From contig VFFE01007103.1 in the NCBI GenBank assembly GCA_008921705.1, forward strand, positions 1,067,531-1,131,530: a DNA stretch of 64,000 bases, written 5' to 3'. The position numbers were made by a program, and so were the translations under genes. The notes beneath the pieces were generated by a model. That model ran no database searches. It saw only the letters and a program-made list of their open reading frames with translations, and was not told the origin of the DNA. The stretch comes from Burhinus oedicnemus. Lineage: Eukaryota > Chordata > Aves > Charadriiformes > Burhinidae. Positions 21,000-32,650 of this stretch are shown here, piece by piece. How positions within the stretch are numbered: position 1 is the stretch's first letter; each line of letters begins with the position of its first letter.

Positions 21000-23900
21000 T
21001 CTGTCCATCGGGAAGCCTTTAGCTTGCCAGCCATTGCTGGGTATGGATGAAGGACCTCAGAAACCACCTGGGCACCCTACACCTACCCAATGGCCCTTTC
21101 AGAAAAATCAAAGAATTTCTTCACTAGGAATTAAAAAACTAAGCCAGACAATGAAGGCTCATGGTTGGCTTGCTAGGAGTTCAAAGCAAATACATCAATA
21201 CAAGGACCAAAGTGATATTTTTCCTGCTAGCTACAGCCAATTGCGTGGTTGTAACTGTGTGGGAAGCATGAGCTTTGCTGAATGATTTTAATAAGTTAAG
21301 CGCAGAACGCCACTGGACATCTAATCCTGCTAAATTTATGCAATTATTTATTTCAGTGGGTGATTCCTGTGAATAAAGTGAGCAGGATTTGGCTTTGGTT
21401 ATGGATAAGTGAAGAGGACACCAAAGCATAAAATGGCAGCTTAGAATGACAGAGGAGTTCCTAACCCTGGGGAGCCCATTTACGCCAGCCAGCGTGGTTC
21501 AGACAAAGCGCTAAGGGGAGACACGGTCCCTTTCTGAAAAGAAAGAAAGAATGAAAGAAAATTGCCCCTAAAAGAAAAATCCATAATCAGGATGACCATC
21601 AATAGAGGAGATTCCCCGTTGGTGAGGTACCTTCTTTCGACTGAGAAAATTCCCTACGTTTGTTGATTCTAATCCAGCTGGCCTGACTTGGATTTGTAAC
21701 CACCAGATGCATTGCAAACAACTATGGATATTCTAAAGAAAATCAAATAAAGGCTTTTTTAAACCAATAAGTAGCATTCTTGCAGATGGATGCAGAAGAC
21801 AATCAGTCACAAAATGGATAAAATTGCTGCCCCCCCTCAAATATTTAAAACGCCTGCATCAAGCTGCCTTTGGTTTGTATACATATCAGATTATAGAAGA
21901 TCTGCCTCTTTATAATTTTTTTTTAAAAGGATGGCAGCCTTAGTTCAATAGAGTTAGTGAGACAATCCTTTAAGCTGTGTCAAAATGCCAGTTATCCCAA
22001 GATGCCACCCAGATTTGAATAATTTAGAAAGAGACAAAACCACAGAAAGGAGGAATCATCCTTTGACTACTTTTGCTTTTGACACGGCTGCCTCCCTCTC
22101 CTTTTTACCAAAGCATCTTCGTCTCTCTATCAGCCATGACAAGTGCCAATCAAACCTTCTGTTTCTAAGGTTCTGGGGGAAAATGAAACATGAAACATTT
22201 TCTAACAATCACTGACCGAAGGTCCACTATCAGTGTGTGGTCTGGGGGAAACCAGCCTTTTCCTTTTTCACTTCTAATCTCTGACCCACTGTTTACCTCT
22301 TCTTTTTTATATACTTTAATCTCTTCGTTGCTCCAAAGGATCCTAAACAAATTGTAGGTCAGTGTGGATTAGGCTGCTTTGTTACCAATGATTAGTACAT
22401 TTACTTTTGCTTTAACATCTTCAGCAACAGCTGAATGTCAAAAAGATCGAGGAAGAGTTTGTTTAATCACAACGAAAACTATACCCGCATAGTCTTACAT
22501 TGTCAGTCTCAGCATAAAAAACTGGGATACAATAGGAGACGGTGACCATGGACCTGCATTGTTAACATGTGTTTTCAGAGGTACTATTCCAGTAATTCAG
22601 TATTATTATAATCAGATTCACAGTAATTTTCATTGGATCAGGATAATAATTAAGCTTCAGGTAATTGCCTAAGAGTCTGAATTCTGCTCCCGTTTGCACA
22701 ACTGTTGTGCTGGATTCAGAAACGGTTTATGCAGCTTGACAGTTGTGGAAATATTTTCAGTAGAAAAATGATATAAAGTTGCTCAGCAAACATACAAATG
22801 TATGGATCAGAATTAAAGAAGGGAATTATTGGGCACCGGACTAATTTCAAAGAGATGTATCAGGATCAGGTCTCTTAAAGCAAGGTAGACGTCTCTAGAC
22901 TCAGGTAAGCTTTCTTAAACCAACTTTGCATCTGCCCAGCCTATGCACCATGGAGAGTATATTGCTGTGATTTACATGTAATAGGCCATAAGAAAATAAA
23001 CACGGACAGAAGAGGAGAGGAATTTTGTTTAAAGTCCCTTGAATTTGAAGTTGCACCTGCTTACATCACCTTACACATTAGCAAGGCCAGAGCCAGGAAG
23101 TTTTCGTATGATCCCCACAGCAAATAAGATCATCTTTTTACCCTGTTGCCCCATCTTATCTTTCCACATCAAGTTCAAGGTATTTGTCATCAATTTCAAA
23201 GAGATTTTACCAGTCTTGACAGTTTTTTTCTCTTACCTGCCATTGTTTCTCATCCTCCAAGCACCACCAGCAAAACCAGAACTGGCCCCTATTTGTCCAC
23301 ACCTCTGATAACTATCACTGTTGTCTTCCCACATTTTCTTGATGTAGGAAGTGACAATCCCAACCTGAATTATCAAATCACTGCTTTCCTCTGCACCAAA
23401 CCACTCCTGCCTGCTATGGCCATGTATAAACCCTTCTCATTCAAAATTCTATGGGAAATTGCCCAGACAAAAACTTCTAGGACAAGAAATTGTTGGCAGT
23501 ATCTGATATACCTGACAGCTTAGTAAAGTTTCCAGTTGCTTTTAATTTTAGATCCTTGTTTTGGGGTTTTTACCAATAGTAATAACACAGTAATATGAAG
23601 GTTCATATGTCAGCAGCTATTTATATGTTTCTTTTCACTGGCAGAAAAATAAAACTCATACCCAGTGAACTTTTAGAAATTTTTGAGAGATTTGGAAATT
23701 GTGATAATACACACAGATACACAAAACCATATACAGTATCTTATAAGATTCATCTAAATTTTCCCACTGTAGTGTTTATGAAATATATTATCTGTGTAAA
23801 TATATCACTATATTTAAGGTCAGAGAAAGAACATACACATGTAATATTGCAGAAAAAAAAAAACAACCAATCATTGAATTATAAACCAGCCAAGAGCTTT

Positions 23901-26900
23901 TAGGTCCCCAAATCAAGCAATCAAACCTTTAAAAGCAAGCGCTATTTGAGACCAGCCTTCATTCGGCAACCCATGAGATGTGTAATAAAGACAAACTGAG
24001 AGATCAGAGATAAAAAACCCCACCACGCATGAGCAGAGATCAGATAAGAAAAGGGACTAGAAAGTGGGGGATAAACCAGCAGTTAATCAAGGGAATCAGC
24101 AGTGTTTATTATTAGATATACAGGCTGGTGCTCTTTCATGAGAATGTAAACACAATATACAAAATTTAAGAAGGCCTTAAGGAAACAATCCTCAGCTAAC
24201 CTGTACCATCCCTAGCCTTAGACAATTGTCCAGTAAAGGGAGTTGTGAGAAAACAAAAGGAAACCATTCAAAAAAGAACTTTCATCCTGATGCTTTCTCT
24301 GCCAGTTTTTCGCATGTTAGCAAGAGTTTCTTTAACAAAGACAACGGACAGTGTGCAAGTTTAGCCCAGACTGCCTCATGCCCCAACAAGTTCCCCCAAG
24401 CAAGGACCAAGTGCCTGTTGCCTGCACGGCTTCATGAGAACTTCTCTCCCCAGCTACTGCAAAGGCAAAAGGGGCTGTGCAAGCCACTTCAAGGCAATCT
24501 GCCTGAATTTGCGGAAAGGGGCACTTCCACTAGCAAAATAGAAAGCTGATTTTAGAAGATATTCCTTCCGGTTGCCATCACTTGGTATAAATTTGTCTGT
24601 GGCTCACTGTGGCTTCATCCCCAGTGATGGAGGCCAAGCTGCTCAGGCAGGTTTGCCTCAGGCTCTCCCTCTCACAAAGCCCTCAAATCCAAGCCATGGG
24701 GCACAGCAGCCTGGCTGCGGGGAGCAGGGAGGAGCTGGATAGATGGACCACAAGTTACAGTACGAATTTAGGTTCAGACCTGAGCCAAGCATGAGATGAT
24801 GACATCCCTCAAACAAAACACAAGCCTGCAGGCAACATCACTTCAGTCACCTTGCTTCCATCTGCTTTCACAATGAAGATATTACGGTTAAGGGTCTTGG
24901 CTCCTACACAGAATCCCTTTGCCTTTAAAAAAACTGAGACTGAGAGAAAGGGTCTTTGCCTCCCCACAGTACAAGCCATTGCGGACAGATACCTATAGTC
25001 ACTTGGAGACTCTGAAAAATCTAAAAAATAATTAAACACCATATTGATGAACAGCAGCAAGTACCATCATCCGCAAAATAAGCTGTACATTCAAGTCACT
25101 TTACTCAGGTAAAAATGTAAGGAACTGAAAACACTCTACTTCCAAATGTGAGAACTCTCAAGGCATCTCAGAGGAACAAACGATAATCTGCATCTTGGTC
25201 TGCTGCTGGGGCTCCGTAAAAAAGCTCCTGTTCAGGTCACAGTTGACCGCTGGGTCTTCAGTCAGGCAAAACTTCCCAAAGAATCAGGAAGAAGGTGTAA
25301 AGACTTTATCTGTAGAGACCAAGATAACACAAGCAGCATGCTTGCTGGAAGTACATACACCCCCTTGCTCCATGGCAAAGCAAAGGAAAAAGGGTTAACT
25401 TAAATCATCTTAAGCGAGGCTTTAAGCCTGTTTGGGGCTAAGAGCATGCACATGTTCCACTTCTGCGTCTGGTTTGCAGAGCACCATCTCCTCTATATGT
25501 GCTCTCCGAGTATGTCATATGCAAGAAGTAGGGAGGATATAAAAACTTCTTAATGAAAGTATCTATATAAGTAACAGTGTTTTAGCTGCAAAACATTTAC
25601 AGTTTGGGATTTCCTTAGTCTTTGTCTACTGTAACTAACTTTTTGAGAATATTTTTTGCCAACTACAGCTCATAAATAATTGTGGTTAGATTGGCCTAAT
25701 TACAGAATGTGAACTGACCTTTCATAAATAAAATACCACTGATGTCTTCACACTAATTGTTCTGTAACTCTAGCCCCACACGTCCAGGAGTAGCTGTGCT
25801 AAAACACTGTAAATCAATTTAGCAGTTCCATTCACACAGTGACAGACCCTGTGACAAACAGGATCACATTTCCTACCTAGACAGCCCCTGCTAAGCAGTC
25901 AGTTCGAAGGGTAATTTGAGCAGGTTCATATTAAAAAATACATGATACTACACAGAGGAAGCTGTCATGCTCTTACTTCTGCCCACATCCCTACAAGAAC
26001 ATATATGATTCTGTTTCACGGCTAAATGTTCCTTTTGTGGTCATTGTAAAACTTCAGCAAAACAAGGAAAGCACTAGACAATTAGCAAAAAAATAATGCC
26101 TATGTCATTCTTTACGAGGGCAGTTTAACTGCTAGCAGGTCTCGGTGCAGCCCCCAGGTCTGCAGAGGCAATCCCCACCCAGAAGCCTACCTGTGCTGTT
26201 ATCAGAGCATCTCTGGGTGCATGCGGAGCATGATTCCCCAAGCAGGACAGGCATGGGGTAGTGACAGGGATAGGGAGTGCCTGTTCTTACCCAGGTACTC
26301 CAGATCCTGACTTTTTTTTCTTCTTCAGCATCGGTGTCCTTTATCCACTACTCAGCCTTCTGCTTCTCTCCAAGGAAAGAGCAATCATCCAGTGTACATC
26401 AGAGTTACTATGCAGGACTCTTCCTTTACTAAGTCAGCTTCAAATGTCTAACATACCCGAGCAGTGCTTACTCAAGGCTTACTAATTTATTTATGAAGAA
26501 ACTCTAAACATGTTAATTCCTTTCTGCAGCTAATTTTAATACACTTGAAAAGGGTCAATACAATTTTTACAACTCCCAACTGTATCTGAATTTGATAACT
26601 TTTTAGCAGATGACTTTAAATGTAGTTCAGTAAAAATGACAGGAGCAAAAAAATTTCAAACAGTGTTGGGCAACTTTGCAGTTGCCCAGCTGAAGACTGC
26701 TTCTCGCAATAGCACTAATATTTGGTTATTAAAAGTAATTTTCAGTGACATTTTGCAGACCATGAGCTACAGGCACTGGGTTGCCACTCTCCTTTGCTTT
26801 TCTCCTATATTACCTGCCAAAGCAACACAGGTCTGGTTCACTCTAGAGCCTGGGGTTGGCTATGGACTGAAGCAAAGCTGGGTGGTACACAGCCCTGTGG

Positions 26901-29900
26901 CATGCAGGTGGACAGCAAAGCAGCTCTATGTGTTTGGGTGCAGTAAGAGATATTAGTGATAGGAAAAGTACATACAAGATATTCACTTGACTAAGGAATG
27001 AATGTTCAAGAACTGCTGAACAGATTTGACTGGTGGATCTCTGTAAAATTTTCAGGGTCTTTCACTGCAGTTGAGGGGTAGGAACTGCTTTACCTCTTTG
27101 AAAGAAACCGTGAGACTCACCATGAGTAGAAAGCCTTGAGGGGTGCTCAGGAGGTGGTGTTCCTCACAGATGCCTGCTGACCACCCCACGGACTCTGCAC
27201 AGAGCCATCCTCCCTGGGACTGTCTTTGCTTGCCTTGTTCTTTCACCATTTTAACCAAGAAGAAAAGTACCACGACTCCAGCAATTCTGCCTTCACCATT
27301 AACCTTGCAGGGCTGGTCCCAAACATGCTTTATTTGTGGGTACAGCTGTATCGTTACTGACAGACTGAACCTTCAGATACTGCTTTTTTTGCTATACGCA
27401 TCCTTAATAGTGAATTCAAGACTCTCAATTATTTGTCTGTGATGTCACAGCTACTAGTCCTTTTACTGCCAATTCTTATTAATCCAAACATCTTGTTTTA
27501 CCAGTTCAAATATCTCATCAGAGAGGGAAAATGCCACTGCTATACTTCCATTAACTATTCAACATTGAAACTGACTTTGAATTTGTAATAATTCAGTATT
27601 ACGTGGAATAGTACAGCACTTGCTGAAGGGAATATGTCCAGTGTTAAAAAACTGCAAACAGGTCACAGGAAGACTCTTACAGAATCACATCAAAATTATT
27701 ATTTGTTTTGGAAAGAAAAAAAAAATGCAGTCCAGAAAATAAGCTGTTTCTGATGTCTTTTCCCATACAATTGAAAAATCCAGCTCTTGTTCAGTATGAA
27801 GTCATTCAGGTAATTAATTTCCACAGACAAAAGTGGGAAAGGAGCAGGAGTTTATATTCAAGAGCTATCACCACAGAGCTGCCATGCATTCCCCCCAGAT
27901 GAGCTCTGTGGCCATTTATCACGCAATTCCAACACAAGTAATTTGCTACCACTATGAAAAATAGCCCTGGTAGAGTCCCAGGATTGTTTGTATATTGTAC
28001 CTGTATCAATTGTTGACAAAATTACCAGTGGCAGCCACGAGACTTATGTCTCCTTCCTCCTCAGTGTTCAACAACACACTCACACTCTTCCTTTTCTCTC
28101 TTTTTTGCTTGGTACATCTTTATTTGTTTCGCACAAAGTTATGGCTTCAGCATGTGGGTTATAAGGGCCAGTGGCTGCAACGCAGGTCCCTGACGTGGAG
28201 GATATGGGGCTGAGTCCCCTCAGGCAAAGGCAGGAACTGATCCTTAGAGTCCTGCTTCCTCCATGACACAGCTCGCTCTGTCCTTGCTGCTGCTGGGCTT
28301 TTTTAGGAAATGCAACCAGAACTGCATTTTAGCTCAGTCCTGCTGGTTGTGTTGGGCAAGTTTGAGGACACTTGCTGGACCAAACCTTACAGAAGGGTTA
28401 TGCGAGGGAAGGTGGAGCTCCCTACTCTCCTTCAGGCTTAGGGCAAAGTAGGGATGGAGCAGCTTAGTGTTAGCTGAACAGTGGCAGAAGTAGGACTGCA
28501 GTACCTCTGGACTTACCGTCAGTAAACATCAGTAGGGAAGCAGTGACAGCAACTTTCCCAAGTGGGGAAAAGCCAGTCAAGACCTTATAACTCTTGAGGC
28601 ATCAACACTATTTATCTACATTAAGGTATTAAGAGCAAATTGGTCTGAGCACCTGGTAGTGGTAGGCACATCAAAGAGAGGTGGCCTTTGCTCTGAGGGC
28701 TTAGGATCCAAACAGGGGAGATCTGGGGTGAGCCTAAACACAGGCAGGTGAGAAGATTTACCCGTGCTTGCTTAGCACACCAAGCTCAGAACTCAGTACA
28801 TTTCAGTGCTCCTCTCCATGGCTTTCTGAGAGCTCGACATGAGTTGGCCTTTGATGCTGGAGGTAGAGAATACCCGCTATTGCCTGGGAGCTTTTTTGAG
28901 AACTGTCAATGCACTTACTGGTTTTGTTTCAAAACAGTGACATGCTCCAGATTTTCTTTCTGATAGGTCTAGTCACAACTTCTTTGTTTTATTTGTCAAG
29001 GGTTTCATCACTGAAGACTGCCTGGCTTACAGCTGGTTTCCTGCTGCTACTAGGTTAGACACCACTCACCATATTTGGGTTCAATGGTAGTGGATTCATA
29101 CAATACAGACTAACCCCAACTGTAAAGGAAGCAAATTTAACTAAATATATGGATCAATCAGGGAGCTTGTGAATTTTCAGCAACACTTGTAAAAATAGTA
29201 AGAATCTTAAAAATCCTTTCATCTTCCATTTTATCTCCATTTCCCTTTCTACGATGAAAGCAATATGAGTGGAGATCTCACCCAGGGAGCTGAAGGTTAA
29301 GGACAGCATGTAACACCTCCCTGCCTGTCCTCTTGAGGGCTGAGGAGTCGCCTCCATCAAAGGCAACTTCTGTTCCTCCTGAGAGCTCAGTCCTACGAAG
29401 TGACAGGCTCAGTGCCCCTGTCCAGAAGAGCAGGAGTCATGGGTGGTCAGCACTGGGAGCAGCAGAAGCCCTGACAATGGTCTGGCTTGGGAAAACCACA
29501 ACATGAGCATGTAGTGGTTTTCTCTCTTTTCCAATGCCAGACACTAGCAAGACAAACTGTACATTTAGCAATAGGAGTAGCACTTCATTAGGACAAAGCA
29601 CAGCAACCTCCTGCCTGCATTAGGCAAGAATGTAATATTAGGTTGACATTGATATTTCAGAGTGCTATATTAGCTGTACCATCAATTTCCCTTTGTTTAA
29701 TAACCTTATAGAGTTGGCTTTCATTTACTGTTATAGGTAGTTCATTCAGTTCATATAGTTCAGGTGAACTTCCCCTGTAAGCTGATCTACTCAACATGAA
29801 GATAGGATATTTGGTGAAAGGAAAATACGCCTTTTCAGATGAGACTTTAAGATAGCTATTTTATCATTTTGAGAAGTGCTGTATCTAGTAATCTCATTTA

Positions 29901-31279
29901 TTTCTGTAGGTCTTGCCCTCTCTCTTCTCTTAGGGAAAGAAAAGTAGGCAGCACATTGCACTTTGAACATTAGTTTACCTGCTTTTGCTTCCTACTTTTC
30001 TGGTTACTGGCAATCAGCAATCTTTAACCAAAGAAGATTCAGATATTTTTATTCCTAATCGCTTATTGCAATGCATTTCAGGAGTAAATAAAGCATTTCT
30101 GAGGGTGCTTGGTTATTTTGTTCCGGTAGACTGCAAACAAAAGTGTAATGAGAAGCAATTTACCTCCAGAAGTACACTACATCTTGCAGTTATCTCCTGG
30201 TGATGAAGAGATACTCAAGGCTATGTTAGACCCAGTCCCACCCTGATGTAAAAAACAAGATCTTTTACACTGATTTCAGTATGGTAAATCAGACACATAG
30301 TGCACACTAGCATCCTTCTTAATGGTTACAAGGTGGTGCTATGAAGATGCTCTGTACTACATGTAAGGACATTCACATTGAAGATTTAACTGCACGAGGT
30401 GCTGGGTGCTCTGGCCATGAACCAGCGTGTGAGCAGCTGTGCTGAGAAAGGTCCATAAACCAGCAGTCTGTGCATGCTGAAACACTCTGCTGACAGCAAG
30501 AGGAGGGCGAGGGTGCGAGCACACATCGGGACTCAGCTCCAGCAACACCCAAACCAGGGGATGGTCATCAACGAGACCAGCCATGGTCAAAGGCAGGAAG
30601 TAAGGAGAAGTACTTCAAAACTGGGGGTGACTTATACCTGTGCAGTGTCAGCAAGCACCAGAAACGACTGCGTTAGCACACCTTGGGGATCAGCCTTGTA
30701 CTCACAGCCATGTATGAGCAGGAGAGTCATAAATTTTCTTCTTCCCTTCTTCCCACAAATGCTAAGCAAAACAATGGTTTATATTGACTCTGGGATGCAA
30801 TGCCCATGCCAGTTACTTACCTCACATGTATTAGCTACCGGAATGCTTCAGGGAGAATGGAAGTACTAACCATAACATCCTGTTGCCATAAATCCTCACC
30901 AGGGGAGTTCTGAATTCAAAAATCAGACTGGCTGTAACTACATTTTGTTAACGTGAGTAGGAAACAATTTTTCACTGAGTCTCATTTTATAGCCATGATA
31001 CACACAATTTGCTGCAGTGTCTTTTTTTCCCCTCTCTATGGCTTATAAAACACTTCAGTAACGGAGAAGTGTAAAAATGTATTCTTAAGTACTTACCAAA
31101 AAACCGTCCTTATTCCCGGAGAGCCACCAGAGCCCCAGTTCACAGTCACACTGCCCCAGGGGTAGTCATTTGCTTCAGTATCAAATATATGCCGAAGTAC
31201 TGTTATCAGTAGTTATTCACTTTGCGTGAGGTCTCCAGGCATGGAAGAGGACCTCACTACACTGGGACGTATGTGCATA
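21000..31279. other. Non-coding, about 10 kb
   Basis: No gene or well-preserved transposon is visible. Weak exon-like pairs of splice sites occur on the minus strand at 29070-29119 and 31097-31199 (see findings). GCAGAATTCTGCTC-type wording near 22678 may be a scrap of an old amniote repeat. Everything else looks like neutral intron or intergenic DNA. Confidence 0.5.
21536..21562. repeat. (GAAA)n short repeat
   Basis: An imperfect GAAA run, with one ATG interruption. Confidence 0.7.
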
Positions 31280-32562
31280 TGGGGAACTACAGGCCTGTCA
31301 GTCTGACCTCAGTGTCAGGAAAGATTATGGAGCAGATCATCCTGAGTGCCATTACATGGCACATGCAGGACAACCAGGTGATCAGGCCCAGTCAGCATGG
31401 GTTCATGAAAGGCAGGTCCTGCTTGACTAACCTGATCTCCTTCTATGACAAGGTGACCCGCTTGGTGGATGAGGGAAAGGCTGTTGGTGTTGTCCACCTG
31501 GACTTTAGTAAAGCCTTCAGCACTGTTTCCCACAGTACTCTCCTGGAGAAACTGGCTGCTTATAGCTTGGATGAGAATACTCTTCGCTGGGTCAAAAACT
31601 GGCTGGAAGGCAAGGCCCAAAGAGTGGTGGTGAATGGCATTAAATCCAGTTGGCAGTTGGTCACAAGCGGTGTTCCCCAGGGCTCCGTATTGGGGCCAGT
31701 TCTCATTAATATCTTTATCAACAACCTGGACAAGGGGATCAAGTGCACCCTCAGTAAGTTTGCAGATGACACCAAGTGAGGTGGGAGTGTCGACATGCTT
31801 GAGGGTAGGATGGCCCTACAGAGGGATTCGGCCAGGCTGGATCAATGGGCCGAGGCCAATGGTATGAGGTTTAACAAGGCCAAATGCCAGGTCCTGCACT
31901 TGGGTCACAACAACCCCATGCAGTGCTACAGGCTTGGGGAAGAGTGGCTGGAAAGCTGCCTGGCAGAAAAGGACCTGGGGGTGCTGGTTGACCGTTGGCT
32001 GAATATGAGCCAGCAGTGTGTCCAGGTGGCCAAGGCGGCCAATAGCATCCTGGCTTGTATCAGAAATAGTGTAGCAAGCAGGACTAGGGAAATGATCGTT
32101 CCCCTGTACTTGGTACTGGTGAGGCCCCACCTCCAATACTGTGTTCAGTTTTGGGCCCCTCGCTACAAGACAGACATTGAGGTGCTGGAGCGTGTCCAGA
32201 GAAGGGCAACAAAGCTGATGAACGGTCTAGAGCACAAGTCTTATGAGGAGCAGCTGAGGGAACTGGGGTTGTTAAGTCTGGAGAAAAGGAGGCTGAGGGG
32301 AGACCTTCTCACTCTCTACAACTACCTGAAAGGAGGTTGTAGAGATGTGAGGTTCGATCTCTTCTCCCAAGTAACAGGTGATAGGAGGAGAGGAGGTGGC
32401 CTCAAGTTGTGCCAGGGGAGGTTTAGATTGAATATTAGGAAAAATTTCTTCACAGAAAAGGTTATCAAACATTGGAACAGGCTGCCCAGGGAAGTGGTGG
32501 AATTGCCATCCCTGGAGGTATTTAAAAGACAGGTAGACATGGTGCTGAGGGACATGGTTTAG
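31280..32562 (+). pseudogene. CR1 ORF2 fragment (reverse transcriptase and C-terminal region)
   Basis: ORF2 of CR1 encodes an endonuclease plus reverse transcriptase that copies the element's own RNA at a chromosomal nick. Only the part from the NYRPVSLTS block onward is present, so the endonuclease and upstream half are missing. Visible landmarks in order are NYRPVSLTS at the start, [30 protein letters not shown], the catalytic FADD (31759-31770), then the C-terminal part with [19 protein letters not shown] and the closing HWNRLP. The frame is broken only once, by TGA at 31777-31779 just after FADD. Downstream codons continue in the same frame to the stop at 32560. A compensating one-base loss and gain around that TGA would explain it. 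It cannot make an active enzyme. Confidence 0.9.
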
Positions 32563-32650
32563 TGGTGGTTTTGGTTTAGGTGTTAGGTTTACAGTTGGAC
32601 TTGATGATCTTAAAGGTCTGTTCCAACCTAGGTGACTCTATGATTCTATG
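31280..32650 (+). mobile_element. CR1 LINE, 5'-truncated copy 1
   Basis: A non-LTR retrotransposon of the chicken repeat 1 family, truncated inside ORF2. It runs from the reverse-transcriptase fingers ([10 protein letters not shown]) to the 3' UTR, whose end (GACTCTATGATTCTATG, 32632-32648) is the octamer tail where CR1 reverse transcription starts. It enters at about 31280, close to the minus-strand splice-like sites around 31097-31199. The absence of a target-site duplication is normal for CR1. It is better preserved than the copy at 45 kb and carries a different 3' UTR, so it belongs to another subfamily. Confidence 0.95.

Noticed and set aside
22165..23523. Several 60-125-codon plus and minus frames
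   Set aside because: Overlapping frames with no domain, splice or composition support. A minus donor at about 23229 has no credible acceptor.
29070..29119. 50-bp minus-strand stretch between a good acceptor (TTCCTTTACAG) and ATG|GTGAGTGG donor
   Set aside because: Open in one frame only, too short to judge, no protein similarity recognised and not CpG-retaining.
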